DNA of 64,000 bases from Acetobacteraceae bacterium H6797 (GTDB taxonomy: Bacteria; Pseudomonadota; Alphaproteobacteria; Acetobacterales; Acetobacteraceae): assembly GCA_015223225.1 (NCBI GenBank), contig JADFCQ010000002.1, forward strand, positions 372,001-436,000, read 5' to 3'. The position numbers and the translations under genes were made by a program. Positions 26,386 to 35,585 of this stretch are shown here, in pieces. Position 1 is the stretch's first letter, and each line of letters opens with the position of its first letter. A model generated the notes under the pieces. It did not search any database. It was not told the DNA's origin and was given only the letters and a program-made list of their open reading frames with translations.

Positions 26386-27066
26386 TCAGCGCCTCCAGGC
26401 GAAGCGGGTCTCGATCCAGCGACCGAGCATCACGACAGGGATGAAGAGCAGCAGATAGGCGATGGCGCCCAGCGTCAGCGGCGAGGGATTGGAGGAGAAG
26501 GCGACGGCCGATTGCGCCGAACCCAGGATCTCCGCCACGCCCACGACCGAGCCCAGCGCCGTGCCCTTGGTGATGGCGATGGTGCGGTTGGTCAGCGGCG
26601 GGATGGTGATGCGCACCGCCTGCGGCAGGATCACGAGGAAGAAGGTCGGCAGGAAGCGCATGCCCATGGCGCGTGATGCCTCCCACTGCCCGGGCGGAAC
26701 GGCGGTGATGCCGGCCCAGAAAATCTCTTCCGAGAAGGCCATGAGCACCAGGGTCAGCGCGAGCCAGGTGGCCTGGAAGCCCGTGAAGCCCAGCCCCAGC
26801 GCCGGCAAGCCGAAGAAGAGCAGGACGATGATGACCAGCGGTGGCAGGGCCCGGAACAGGTCGACGAAGAAAATGATCACCCAGTTGAGCGGCCGGATGC
26901 CGAAGGCGCGCAGCACGGCCAGCAGCAGCCCGAGCGCCAGGCCGCAGACGATGATCAATGCCGCCAGCAAGACCGTCAGCAGGAAGCCTTCCGCGATCTT
27001 CGGAAGGTATCGCCACATTACCTCTGAGTTGAGGAAGGAGAAGACGAAGCCGTCCCAACCCTTCAT
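26386..27066 (-). CDS. Polar amino-acid ABC transporter permease (HisQ/GlnP type), first
   Basis: 226 aa with the same fold as the following gene; LFRALPPLVIIVLLFFGLP and the EAA loop EASRAMGMRFLPTFFLVILPQAV identify the family. It is separated from the binding-protein gene by 106 bp that holds a GC hairpin, and from the next permease by 3 nt. Likely substrate class: polar amino acid or a methylated glycine, the latter inferred only from the sox operon next door. Confidence 0.92.
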   Translation of the reverse strand: MKGWDGFVFSFLNSEVMWRYLPKIAEGFLLTVLLAALIIVCGLALGLLLAVLRAFGIRPLNWVIIFFVDLFRALPPLVIIVLLFFGLPALGLGFTGFQATWLALTLVLMAFSEEIFWAGITAVPPGQWEASRAMGMRFLPTFFLVILPQAVRITIPPLTNRTIAITKGTALGSVVGVAEILGSAQSAVAFSSNPSPLTLGAIAYLLLFIPVVMLGRWIETRFAWRR

Positions 27067-27148
27067 CGCCGGAAATCCTTGTCAAAATAGAAGGGGCAAA
27101 AGCAGACGGGGGACGCTGCCGCGCCCCCCGCCGTCACCCATCAGGCGC

Positions 27149-27165
27149 GGGCCCCGCGGGGGCCC
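27149..27165 (-). other. GC hairpin between binding-protein and permease genes
   Basis: GGGCCCC-GCG-GGGGCCC, perfect 7-bp arms, 8 nt past the binding-protein stop. No U-tract. A typical intercistronic hairpin that keeps the binding-protein message more abundant than the permease message (inference). Confidence 0.55.
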
Positions 27166-27172
27166 GGGCGGT

Positions 27173-28012
27173 TCAGTTGCACTTCAGTTCATGCGGGGTC
27201 GGGTCATAGCCCGACATGCCCGGCACGCCATAGCCCGGGAAGATGGTGTTCTCGGCATCGTCGGCCGCCGGCTCGATGCCGAACCACTTCACGGAGAGCT
27301 TCGCGATGGTGCCGTCCTTCTTCATGCATTCCAGCGCATCCTCGACCTGGTTGCGCAGGGCGACATTGTCGAGGCGGAAGGGGGCGGCCCAATGCGCGCG
27401 GGTCTCCTTGATGACGAAGTCGGGCACGAAGCCCGGCGCGCGCGTCGCGGCATAGCGGATCACGGTATTGCCGCCGAGCACGGCATAGGCGCGGCCGGCC
27501 ATCACGGCCTGCACGGCATCCGGATTGGTGTCGAAGGTCTGCACCGTGAAGCCGTACTTGGCGGCGTTGGCGGCACCCCAGGCGTCATAGGCGCTGCCCT
27601 TGTTCACGGCGATGACCTTGCCCTTGAGGTCCTCGAGGCTCTTGATGGGAGCCGAGCCGCGCTTAATGCCGAACTGGAAGGCCGTGTAGAGATAGCCCTC
27701 GGTGAAGAGCATGCTCTTGGCGCGCTCTTCCGTCACCGTCACCGGCGCGGCCAGGAAGTCGTAGCGGCCCGCATTCATCGCCGGCACCAGGCCCGAGAAG
27801 GAGGCGCTGTCGATGGTGATGGGGCGGCCCATGCGGCGCGCGACCTCGGTGAAGAGGTCGATATTGAAGCCCTCGACGCCGCCGCCCAGCTTCGGGAAGG
27901 CATGCGGGGCGAAGGTGCCGTCCACGGCGGTACGCAGCGGCTCGCCGGACTGGGCAAAGGCAGGGCCTGAGAGGCCGGCAACGAGGCAGAGCGCGGCGAC
28001 AACACGGCGCAT
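27173..28012 (-). CDS. Amino-acid ABC transporter substrate-binding protein
   Basis: 279 aa periplasmic binding protein of family 3. Sec signal peptide at 1-20 (MRRVVAALCLVAGLSGPAFA, cleaved after AFA). SBP-bac-3 features: GFNIDLFTEVARRMGRP and the hinge region GKVIAVNKGSAYDAWG. The ATG is preceded by AAGGGAGA. First gene of a three-gene operon with two permeases and no ATPase. Ligand unknown; the sarcosine oxidase genes nearby make a small amino acid or methylglycine possible but unproven. A GATTGT-TAT-ACAATC dyad lies about 100 bp upstream. Confidence 0.92.
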   Translation of the reverse strand: MRRVVAALCLVAGLSGPAFAQSGEPLRTAVDGTFAPHAFPKLGGGVEGFNIDLFTEVARRMGRPITIDSASFSGLVPAMNAGRYDFLAAPVTVTEERAKSMLFTEGYLYTAFQFGIKRGSAPIKSLEDLKGKVIAVNKGSAYDAWGAANAAKYGFTVQTFDTNPDAVQAVMAGRAYAVLGGNTVIRYAATRAPGFVPDFVIKETRAHWAAPFRLDNVALRNQVEDALECMKKDGTIAKLSVKWFGIEPAADDAENTIFPGYGVPGMSGYDPTPHELKCN

Positions 28013-28115
28013 GGTAGTCTCCCTTCTTCGGAGAGCCCGACGTGCAGGGCTCGATTGGAGCGGACAATCCCATCGCGGACGAAGCCGCGCAACCTCAATG
28101 CGGGGCTCGGATGAC

Positions 28116-28130
28116 GATTGTTATACAATC
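28116..28130. promoter_or_regulatory. Dyad GATTGT-TAT-ACAATC upstream of the ABC operon
   Basis: Perfect 6-bp arms, 3-bp centre, about 100 bp before the binding-protein start and about 100 bp before nth. It resembles the TTGTATACAA-type sites bound by GntR/FCD regulators, and such a regulator is encoded at 32219. AT-rich in a GC-rich region. The link is inference. Confidence 0.45.
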
Positions 28131-28228
28131 CCAGACCATCGGATGGGCACCCTCCCTCTTCCCTGCCTTACAGGCAGGCAAGCTGGGCCATTCCGCCCGC
28201 CGGGCTTCCGGTTTATGCCAATGCCACC

Positions 28229-29014
28229 ATGCCCCGTCGCCCACCCTCCGACGACTCCGCCCCTTCCTCGGCCCCGCCCCCTTCTCCTCGCCCGAAGCCT
28301 CGGGCCAAGGCGCTTCCGGCCCGGCCGGATCATGGCAATGCGCTGGAGCCCCGGCGGGGCCGCCGCATGTCGGCGAAGCAGGCGGGGGAATTCATCCGGG
28401 CGCTGGCCGCCGCCAACCCGGCACCCGAGACCGAGCTGGAATATTCCAGCCCCTATACGCTGCTGGTCGCCGTCGCCCTCTCGGCCCAGGCGACGGATGT
28501 GAGCGTGAACAAGGCGACGCGCACCCTCTTCCCCATCGCCTCCACGCCCGAGGCGATGGTGGCCCTCGGCGTCGAGGGCGTCGCCGAGCATATCCGGCGC
28601 ATTGGCCTGTGGCAGAGCAAGGCGAAGAACGTCGTCGCCCTGTCGCAGATGCTGATCGAGAAATTCGGCGGCGAAGTGCCGGCCGATCGCGCCGCGCTGG
28701 AATCCCTGCCCGGCGTGGGGCGGAAGACGGCCAATGTGGTGCTGAACGTGGCCTTCGGCGAAGAGGCCATGGCGGTCGATACGCATATCTTCCGCCTGGG
28801 CAACCGCACGGGCCTGGCGCCGGGCGATACGCCCCGCGCGGTGGAAGACCAGTTGATGAAGCGCGTGCCGCCCGACCTGCTGCGGGATGCGCATCACTGG
28901 CTCATCCTGCACGGGCGCTATGTCTGCAAGGCGCGGGCGCCGGAATGCTGGCGCTGCGTGGCGCGCGCCTTCTGCAACTACGGGCAGAAGGTCAATGCGC
29001 CACCAGCTCGCTAG
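28229..29014 (+). CDS. nth: Endonuclease III
   Basis: Base-excision DNA glycosylase/AP lyase for oxidised pyrimidines. 261 aa from the ATG at 28229. HhH motif LPGVGRKTANVVLNVAFG holds the catalytic Lys, and VDTHIFRLGNR the catalytic Asp. The [4Fe-4S] ligands C-x6-C-x2-C-x5-C are in the last 25 residues (VCKARAPECWRCVARAFC). The first 50 residues are a Pro/Arg/Ser-rich tail not found in E. coli Nth; a shorter start at MSAKQAGEF is possible. It converges with parE, 6 nt between stops. Confidence 0.96.
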   Translation: MPRRPPSDDSAPSSAPPPSPRPKPRAKALPARPDHGNALEPRRGRRMSAKQAGEFIRALAAANPAPETELEYSSPYTLLVAVALSAQATDVSVNKATRTLFPIASTPEAMVALGVEGVAEHIRRIGLWQSKAKNVVALSQMLIEKFGGEVPADRAALESLPGVGRKTANVVLNVAFGEEAMAVDTHIFRLGNRTGLAPGDTPRAVEDQLMKRVPPDLLRDAHHWLILHGRYVCKARAPECWRCVARAFCNYGQKVNAPPAR

Positions 29015-29020
29015 ATCAGA

Positions 29021-30994
29021 TCAGGCGTCCACTTCCTCGACGTCGAGCGTCGCCGCATTCTCCTGGATGAAGGCGAAGCGGCGCTCGGGCTTGCGGCCCA
29101 TCAGGTCCTCGATCAGCGCCGAGGTCGTCGCCCGCTCCTCATTCGGCAGCACCACCTTCAGCAGCGTGCGCCGCTTCGGGTCCATGGTCGTCTCCTTCAG
29201 GGCGGCGGGCGGCATCTCGCCCAGGCCCTTGAAGCGGCTGACCTCGACCTTCTGGTTCGGCTTAAAGGCACTCTTCTGCAGCTTGTCCTTCTCCGCGTCA
29301 TTCATCGCGTAGATGGTCTTGCCGCCATGCGAGAGGCGGTAGAGCGGCGGCTGGGCAAGATGCACCCGGCCCTGCTTCACCAGTTCCGGCAGTTCCCGAT
29401 AGAAAAAGGTCATGAGCAGGGCGGCGATATGCGCGCCGTCCACATCGGCATCGGTCATGATCACGACGCGGCCGTAGCGCAGGCGGCTCGCGTCGAAATT
29501 CTTGCCCGCGCCGCAGCCCAGGGCCTCGATGAGGTCCTTCAGCTCCTGGTTCTGCTGCAGCTTATCGGCCGAGGCGCTCGCCACGTTCAGGATCTTGCCG
29601 CGCAGGGGCAGCACCGCCTGGGTCTCACGATCCCGCGCCTGCTTGGCCGAGCCGCCGGCCGAGTCACCCTCGACGAGGAAAAGCTCCGTCCCCTCCGCGC
29701 TCTCGCGGGCGCAATCGGCGAGCTTGCCCGGCAGGCGGAGCTTGCGGGTCGCGCTCTTGCGAGGCGTGTCCTTCTGCTCGCGCCGGCGCATGCGCTCCTC
29801 GGCGCGCTCGATACAGAAGGTGAGCAGGTTGCTCGCCGTGGTCGGGTCGCCGGCCAGCCAGTGATCGAACTGGTCGCGCAGCGCGGCCTCGACCAGTTTC
29901 TGAGCCTCGGGGCTGGTCAGCTTGTCCTTGGTCTGACCCTGGAATTGCGGGTCGCGGATGAAGACGGAGAGCATCCCCGCCATGCCCGCCAGCACGTCCT
30001 CGGCGGTGACGTTGCCGGCCCGCTTTTCCTTCTTCAGCTCGCCATAGGCGCGCAGGCCCTTCACCAGCGCATTGCGCAGCCCCGCCTCATGGGTGCCGCC
30101 GAGCGGCGTGGGGATGGTATTGGCATAGGTGTTCTGGAAGCCGTCGCCCTGGTCGAGCCAGGTGATGGCCCATTCCACGCGGCCCTGCTTCTCGGGGAAA
30201 TCCGCCTGCCCGGTCCAGGGGGCGGGCACCACGGTCGAACGCTTCTCCACCGCCGCACCCAGGAAGTCGGCAAGGCCGCCCGGAAAATGCAGCGTGGCCG
30301 TCGCGGGGATGCCCTCCGGCGCCAGCGAGGGGTCGCAGGACCAGCGGATTTCGACGCCGCGATAGAGATAGGCCTTGGAGCGGCAGAAGCGGAACAGCCG
30401 CTCCGCCTTGAACTGGAGGTTCCCGAAAATCTCCGGGTCCGGCTTGAAGCGGATGGTCGTCCCGCGCCGGTTATGGATGGGCCCGGCATTGACCAGCTTC
30501 GTCACCGGCTTCCCGCGCTCGTAGGACTGGGTGAAGAGCGTGCGGTCGCGCGCCACCTCCACATCCAGCCGCTCGGCCAGCGCATTGACCACCGAGGAGC
30601 CGACGCCATGCAGGCCGCCCGAGGTGTCATAGGCCTTGCCCGAGAACTTGCCGCCCGAATGCAGCGTGGTGAGGATCACCTCCAGCGCCGACAGCTTCGG
30701 GAATTTGGGATGCGGATCGACCGGGATGCCGCGCCCGTTGTCGCGCACGATGATCCAGTTGCCCGGCTGCAGCGTGACCTCGATGCGGTCCGCATGGCCG
30801 GCCACGGCCTCGTCCATCGCATTGTCGATCACCTCGGAGGCGAGGTGATGCAGGGCATTCTCGTCCGTGCCGCCGATATACATGCCAGGCCGGCGCCGGA
30901 CGGGCTCGAGCCCCTCCAGAACCTCGATGTCCTTGGCCGAATAGGAGGCGCCGGCCTCGCCCTTGCCGTCGCTCTTGCCGAAGAGATCGTTCAT
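29021..30994 (-). CDS. parE: DNA topoisomerase IV subunit B
   Basis: ATPase/TOPRIM subunit of topoisomerase IV (decatenation). 657 aa. GHKL ATPase: EVIDNAMDEAVAG and DNGRGIPVDPHPKF, then GGLHGVGSSVVNAL. TOPRIM: LVEGDSAGGSAKQARDR and the metal triad MTDADVDGAHI. ParE rather than GyrB by length and by the lack of the long GyrB insertion. Single gene, divergent from the unknown gene at 31168. Confidence 0.95.
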   Translation of the reverse strand: MNDLFGKSDGKGEAGASYSAKDIEVLEGLEPVRRRPGMYIGGTDENALHHLASEVIDNAMDEAVAGHADRIEVTLQPGNWIIVRDNGRGIPVDPHPKFPKLSALEVILTTLHSGGKFSGKAYDTSGGLHGVGSSVVNALAERLDVEVARDRTLFTQSYERGKPVTKLVNAGPIHNRRGTTIRFKPDPEIFGNLQFKAERLFRFCRSKAYLYRGVEIRWSCDPSLAPEGIPATATLHFPGGLADFLGAAVEKRSTVVPAPWTGQADFPEKQGRVEWAITWLDQGDGFQNTYANTIPTPLGGTHEAGLRNALVKGLRAYGELKKEKRAGNVTAEDVLAGMAGMLSVFIRDPQFQGQTKDKLTSPEAQKLVEAALRDQFDHWLAGDPTTASNLLTFCIERAEERMRRREQKDTPRKSATRKLRLPGKLADCARESAEGTELFLVEGDSAGGSAKQARDRETQAVLPLRGKILNVASASADKLQQNQELKDLIEALGCGAGKNFDASRLRYGRVVIMTDADVDGAHIAALLMTFFYRELPELVKQGRVHLAQPPLYRLSHGGKTIYAMNDAEKDKLQKSAFKPNQKVEVSRFKGLGEMPPAALKETTMDPKRRTLLKVVLPNEERATTSALIEDLMGRKPERRFAFIQENAATLDVEEVDA

Positions 30995-31167
30995 GCCTTG
31001 TTCACCATATCGGCAGGCACCCTAACCGGGCGGGCGGGAGAGTCGCAACCTCCTGCCTCGCGGGGGCAGCCCCGGCCGTGGCTCGCACCGCATAGTGTTC
31101 GTGCCGGACGGCAGCTGTCATGCTAGTCAGAATTCCTCCATGCAAGACTGAGGGGCAGGCAGGCGCC

Positions 31168-32124
31168 GTGTCAAAACGCGTTCTCTTCGACAATGGCACC
31201 ACGCTGATCGACCTCGACGAGGAGAGCCTGGGCGGCAAGGCCCTGGCCTTCACCTTCAATGCGGTGGCGGAGAATGATGTCGAGGCACCGGGATTCGGGC
31301 AGCAATTCCTCACCCGGATCGGCCTCTGCACCATCGCGGTGAAGAAGCGGCGCGAGAACTGGTATCAGGACCTTTCGCCCGAGGAACTGGCCGCGGCCAC
31401 CGCCGAGATCCGCGCGCGCTTCCCGCGCTGCTACACCTATGGCGCCAGCATGGGCGCCTATGCGGCGCTGTTCTTCGCCTCGGCGCTCGACGCCCGGGCC
31501 CTGGCCATCTCGCCCCGCATTTCCATCGACCCGCGCTTCCGCCCGACCGATGACGCCCATCTGCCCGATATCGCGGTCATCCACCCGCCCTTGCCCGAGG
31601 TCGCCCAGCCGAAGGCGCGGCATGTCATCGTCTTCGATCCGCATGACAAGGCCGACCTTCATTACGTCCAGACCGAGGTAAAGCCAGCCTTTCCCGAGGC
31701 GCATCTCATCGAATTCCCCTTTTCCGGCCACCCTTCGGCCCTGGCGCTGATGGAAACGCAGCAGTTGAAGCCCCTCGCCCGCGCAGTCTTCCGGGACGCT
31801 CCCCTGCCCGACCGCTACCGGACCACGGGGATCAAGCGCGAGACCGTCAGCGTGCTGAACGAGATGGCGCGATATTGCCTCCAGCGCGGCCGATTGCAGC
31901 GGGGCCTGGCGCTGAGCGACCTGGCCCTCGCCCGCGTCAGCCCGACGAGCGGCTACCGGCGGGAGGTGCTGGCCGTGCGCGCCCAATTGCTGAAGCAGGA
32001 GGAGCTTGCGGCCCAGCAGGCCGCAAGGCCAGTCGAGCCCGTCAGCCTCGCCCGACCGGAGAAGCAGCCTCGCCCCAGTTTCAGCCCAGTCGCCGCCCTG
32101 CGCAGGCTTTTCTCCGCCGGATAG
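31168..32124 (+). CDS. Unknown protein with alpha/beta-hydrolase-like nucleophile motif
   Basis: 318 aa from the GTG at 31168 (VSKRVLFDNGTTLIDLD); the frame can also start at 31120. The motif YTYGASMGAYAALFFASALDARALAIS is a serine-hydrolase nucleophile elbow (GxSxG) followed by a helix, and HVIVFDPHDKADLHY may supply the acid. FPFSGHPSALALMET may carry the His. The C-terminal 90 residues look like a short TPR-like helical part (MARYCLQRGRLQRGLALSDLALARV) and a Pro-rich tail. I do not recognise a named family. It is next to parE and GntR genes, which gives no functional hint. Confidence 0.7.
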   Translation: MSKRVLFDNGTTLIDLDEESLGGKALAFTFNAVAENDVEAPGFGQQFLTRIGLCTIAVKKRRENWYQDLSPEELAAATAEIRARFPRCYTYGASMGAYAALFFASALDARALAISPRISIDPRFRPTDDAHLPDIAVIHPPLPEVAQPKARHVIVFDPHDKADLHYVQTEVKPAFPEAHLIEFPFSGHPSALALMETQQLKPLARAVFRDAPLPDRYRTTGIKRETVSVLNEMARYCLQRGRLQRGLALSDLALARVSPTSGYRREVLAVRAQLLKQEELAAQQAARPVEPVSLARPEKQPRPSFSPVAALRRLFSAG

Positions 32125-32218
32125 GGCCCCGGCGGCGGCACCCTTGCATCCCGTTGCTTACGGCCGTATCCAAATGCCTTGGCCTGTATGGCCACACGCT
32201 GTTCACTCGGATCGATCA

Positions 32219-32905
32219 ATGCAGAAGAAGACGGCCGCCAAAGAGACCGCGCGGCTCGGCAAGTCCACGGGCGCCAGCGCCTATGACCTGCTGCTCGAAG
32301 CCATCGAAGGCGGCGATCTCCCGCCCGGCACCCGCCTGCGCGAGACGGAACTCGCCGCGCGCTTCTCCATCAGCCGCACCCCCGTCCGCGAGGCGCTGAA
32401 ACGGCTGGAGACGCAGGGCCTCGTCGCGCATGAGCCGCATCACGGCGCCATCGTCGCCTGGCTCGATTATACCCAGATGGCCGAGCTCTATTACATGCGC
32501 GAGGTGCTGGAAGGCACCGCCGCCGGCCTCGCCGCCGTGCATGCGACGCCGACCGAGATCGAGGTGCTGCGTGAGATGGTGGCGCGCGATCGCGAAATGC
32601 TGGACGACACCAAGGCCCTGGCCGCCAGCAACCGCGCCTTCCATCGTCAGCTTCATCTCTCGGCGCGGAACCGCTTCCTGTCGCAGACGCTGTCGAACAT
32701 GCGCCTCTCCCTGGCGCTGCTGGCCGGCACCACGCTGAACGTGCCCGATCGCGGCGGCGAGGCGCAGGACGAGCATGGCGCCATCGTGGAAGCCATCGCC
32801 CGGCGCGACCAGGCAGGCGCCGAGGCCGCCGCGCGCGCCCATATCAAGGCGGCCTTCAAGGCGCGGCTGCAACTGATCCAGACGGATGGCGAGCCCGGGG
32901 TCTAA
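32219..32905 (+). CDS. GntR family regulator with FCD domain
   Basis: 228 aa from the ATG at 32219. Winged helix at about 20-80: LPPGTRLRETELAARFSISRTPVREALKRLETQGLV, a standard GntR signature. All-helical FCD ligand domain from about 90 (YYMREVLEGTAAGLAA; NRAFHRQLHLSARN), with His residues that may bind a metal and a carboxylate ligand. Such regulators control amino-acid or organic-acid pathways. It stands alone, and its target may be elsewhere; a site of the right type lies before the ABC operon. Confidence 0.92.
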   Translation: MQKKTAAKETARLGKSTGASAYDLLLEAIEGGDLPPGTRLRETELAARFSISRTPVREALKRLETQGLVAHEPHHGAIVAWLDYTQMAELYYMREVLEGTAAGLAAVHATPTEIEVLREMVARDREMLDDTKALAASNRAFHRQLHLSARNRFLSQTLSNMRLSLALLAGTTLNVPDRGGEAQDEHGAIVEAIARRDQAGAEAAARAHIKAAFKARLQLIQTDGEPGV

Positions 32906-32923
32906 CCCCCGGCTTTCGGTGCG

Positions 32924-33757
32924 TCAGTCGCCGAGAATGGCGGCGTGCAGGATATCCCAGCTCGCCTTGTCCGGCGCGCAGATGAGGCCGCCGCTCGTCA
33001 TGCCCGGCTTATACTCGCTGCCGTCGAAGCGCGCGGAATAGCCGCCCGCCTCGCGATGGATCAGCCAGCCCGGCAGGTGGTCCCAGGGCATCAGCTTGTT
33101 GTAGAGCACCGCATGGGCGCCGCCGGTGGCGATCAGGCGATATTCATGCGCGGCGCAGCGGAAATGCACGCCGCCCGAGAAGCGCGCGAGGCGCTGCGTC
33201 ACGCGCGAGCGCATCGGCTCTTTGAGCCAGGTCCAGGAAACGGCCGCGATCATGCGCTCCAGCGGCACGGGCTCTGCCACCTTCATCTCGCGCCGCTCGC
33301 CCGTGGGCGTCTCGATCCAGGCGCCCTCGCCGCGCAGCGCGATGGCCGTGTCGTCGCCCATCGGGTCATGAATCCAGGCCGCGACCACCTCGCCCTTCAC
33401 CACGGCAGCGGCCATGCAGCCGAAAAGCGGAACGCCGGCGGCGAAATTCGCGGTGCCGTCTACCGGATCGACAACGAAGGCCAAGTCCGCGCCCGCCAGC
33501 TTACCGAGGATGCTCTCATCGGCCGCAGTGGCCTCCTCGCCGACCACGACCACGCCGGGGAAGCGCTTCTGCAACTCGGCGGTGATCACCCGCTCCGCCG
33601 CCTCATCGGCATCGGTCACGAGATCCGTCGGGCCGGACTTGGTGCGGATCGCCCCCGCCGCGAGGCGCCGGAAGCGGGGCAGGATTTCCGCCCGCGAGGC
33701 GTCACGCATCAGATGGGCGATCTCGCTCGCCAGGCGGTGGTCGAAACGGACGGACAT
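32924..33757 (-). CDS. Inositol monophosphatase family protein (histidinol-phosphatase-like)
   Basis: 277 aa Mg-dependent phosphatase. Motifs: VVGEEAT (metal Glu), VDPVDGTANFAAGVP (DPxDGT), and the C-terminal Asp in MPWDHLPGWLIHREAGG. The family covers inositol-1-phosphatase, CysQ and HisN; the WDHLPG and EAGG region fits all, so the substrate cannot be fixed. Its ATG overlaps the hflX stop, which makes it the last gene of the hfq-hflX unit. Confidence 0.9.
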   Translation of the reverse strand: MSVRFDHRLASEIAHLMRDASRAEILPRFRRLAAGAIRTKSGPTDLVTDADEAAERVITAELQKRFPGVVVVGEEATAADESILGKLAGADLAFVVDPVDGTANFAAGVPLFGCMAAAVVKGEVVAAWIHDPMGDDTAIALRGEGAWIETPTGERREMKVAEPVPLERMIAAVSWTWLKEPMRSRVTQRLARFSGGVHFRCAAHEYRLIATGGAHAVLYNKLMPWDHLPGWLIHREAGGYSARFDGSEYKPGMTSGGLICAPDKASWDILHAAILGD

Positions 33758-35160
33758 CAGGACCTCTGCTCGAAGCGGGCTTTATTGGCGGGCGACAGGC
33801 GCACGGTGATATGCACGGCATCATCCGCATCGTCGCGCGCCAGCACCTCGCCATGCTGGTAGAGCCAGGCGATGCCCGCGCCATCGGACGGGGCGAGGTT
33901 GTAGCTGGCCATGACCATGCCGGCGGCGAGCCGCTCGTCCAGCAGGTCCCGCAGCTCGTCCAGCCCCTCGCCGGTCAGCGCGGAGACGGCGATGGCCTGG
34001 CCATCCACCGGCACGGCGCCGATGCCGCCCAGCAGGTCCGCCTTGTTCAGCACCTCGACCAGCCGGCCCTGCCAGGCCTCGTCCAGCGGCGCATCGGGGC
34101 CGGAGGCGAGGTCATGCAGCACGCCCAGCACATCCGCCCGCTGGGAGGAGGTGTCGGGGTGGGAGATGTCCCGCACATGCAGGATGATATCCGCCGCCGC
34201 GACCTCCTCGAGCGTGGCCCGGAAGGCCTCGACGAGCTGGGTCGGCAGGTCGGAGATGAAGCCCACCGTGTCGGAGAGGATCACCATCCGGCCGCTATGG
34301 AGGCGGATGGCGCGCATCGTCGGGTCGAGCGTCGCGAAGAGCTGGTCTTGCGCGTAGACTTCCGCGCCGGTCAGCGCATTGAAGAGCGTGGACTTGCCCG
34401 CATTCGTATAGCCCACCAGGGCCACGACCGGATAAGGCACGCGCGCCCGGGCGCCGCGATGCAGGCCGCGCGTGCGGCGCACCTGCTCCAGCTCCTTCTT
34501 GAGCTTCACGATGCGCTCGCCGATGAGGCGGCGGTCGATCTCGATCTGGCTTTCGCCAGGGCCGCCGAGGAAGCCGAAGCCACCACGCTGACGCTCAAGA
34601 TGGGTCCAGGAGCGGACGAGGCGGGTGCGCTGGTATTCCAGATGCGCCAGCTCGACCTGCAGCGTGCCTTCGCGGGTGCGCGCGCGCTCGCCGAAAATCT
34701 CCAGGATCAGGCCGGTGCGGTCGATGACCTTGCAGCCCCATTCCTTTTCGAGATTGCGCTGTTGCACCGGCGTGAGCGAGGCATCGACCACGGCGACCGT
34801 GATGGATTGCGCCTGGATTTCCTCGCGCACCATATCGACCTGCCCCTCGCCCATGAGGGTGCTGGGCCGGCGCTGCCGGAGCGGGAAAATCGCCTGGTGG
34901 AGGATGGTGAGCCCGATGGAGGCCGCGAGGCCCACGGCCTCCGCCAGCCTTGCCTCGGCCGCGCGTTGCGGCGCCGGGTCCCCGGCATCGCTGCGCGCGG
35001 GGCGCTCATAGGGAAGAACGACGGCCGCACGGGTGGGCCCGGCAGCCGTCTCTCGCGGCTGGCCCGGGCGGTGCGCCGGGCCAGTGTCGTTGGCGGGAGC
35101 CGGTGGGTTCCGGCCCTCACTCTTCGAATCAGTCGGAGGTACCGACAGGATCAACCTCAC
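33757..35160 (-). CDS. hflX: GTPase HflX
   Basis: Ribosome-associated GTPase that splits stalled or hibernating ribosomes. 467 aa. N-terminal HflX domain ([20 protein letters not shown]), coiled linker ([19 protein letters not shown]), then the G domain: G1 [17 protein letters not shown]3 DTVGFI, G4 NKAD. The start used is the GTG at 35160, which overlaps the hfq end by 32 bp; it has no clear ribosome site, so translation may be coupled to hfq. The first 50 residues are low-complexity and the true start may be slightly later. Confidence 0.95.
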   Translation of the reverse strand: MRLILSVPPTDSKSEGRNPPAPANDTGPAHRPGQPRETAAGPTRAAVVLPYERPARSDAGDPAPQRAAEARLAEAVGLAASIGLTILHQAIFPLRQRRPSTLMGEGQVDMVREEIQAQSITVAVVDASLTPVQQRNLEKEWGCKVIDRTGLILEIFGERARTREGTLQVELAHLEYQRTRLVRSWTHLERQRGGFGFLGGPGESQIEIDRRLIGERIVKLKKELEQVRRTRGLHRGARARVPYPVVALVGYTNAGKSTLFNALTGAEVYAQDQLFATLDPTMRAIRLHSGRMVILSDTVGFISDLPTQLVEAFRATLEEVAAADIILHVRDISHPDTSSQRADVLGVLHDLASGPDAPLDEAWQGRLVEVLNKADLLGGIGAVPVDGQAIAVSALTGEGLDELRDLLDERLAAGMVMASYNLAPSDGAGIAWLYQHGEVLARDDADDAVHITVRLSPANKARFEQRS

Positions 35161-35470
35161 GTCGCAGCGTCATCGTGGTCTCACGCAACGGGGTGCCGGC
35201 CGCACCACCCGCCGCCGGGGTGGCCCCGGTCTGGGCCTGGGCACCGTCGAACAGCAGGATGGGAGCACCCGGCATCACGGTGCTGATCGCGTGCTTGTAG
35301 ACGAGCTGGGTATGCCCGTCACGACGCAGAAGCACGGAGAAATTGTCGAACCAGGTGATGATCCCCTGCAGCTTCACGCCATTGACGAGGAAGATCGTCA
35401 CGGGGGTCTTCGATTTCCGAACGTGATTCAGGAACACGTCCTGCACGTTCTGGGACTTCTCGGCGGCCAT
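35129..35470 (-). CDS. hfq: RNA chaperone Hfq
   Basis: Hexameric Sm-like RNA chaperone for small RNA pairing. 113 aa. Sm1/Sm2 core: [20 protein letters not shown]...[20 protein letters not shown] with the YKHAI motif. A 35-residue Ala/Gly/Thr-rich tail follows. The ATG has AAGGA 9 nt before it. Standard hfq-hflX pair. Confidence 0.98.
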   Translation of the reverse strand: MAAEKSQNVQDVFLNHVRKSKTPVTIFLVNGVKLQGIITWFDNFSVLLRRDGHTQLVYKHAISTVMPGAPILLFDGAQAQTGATPAAGGAAGTPLRETTMTLRREVDPVGTSD

Positions 35471-35547
35471 GGGGCTCGGTCCTTCTTGTTGTTGGCACCG
35501 CGTTTATCGCGACGCCTGCCGAAATGGCATGACGCGGCACGGCACCC

Positions 35548-35580
35548 GGTGCTTGGAAGCACCCGGCCGCCCGACGGGCG
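35548..35580 (-). terminator. Two hairpins after the HAD gene
   Basis: CGCCC-GAC-GGGCG (35568-35580), 5 nt after the HAD stop, and GGTGCT-TGGA-AGCACC (35548-35563) next to it. No U-tract; perhaps the end of the dat-HAD transcript before the hfq promoter. Confidence 0.4.
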
Positions 35581-35585
35581 CAAGA

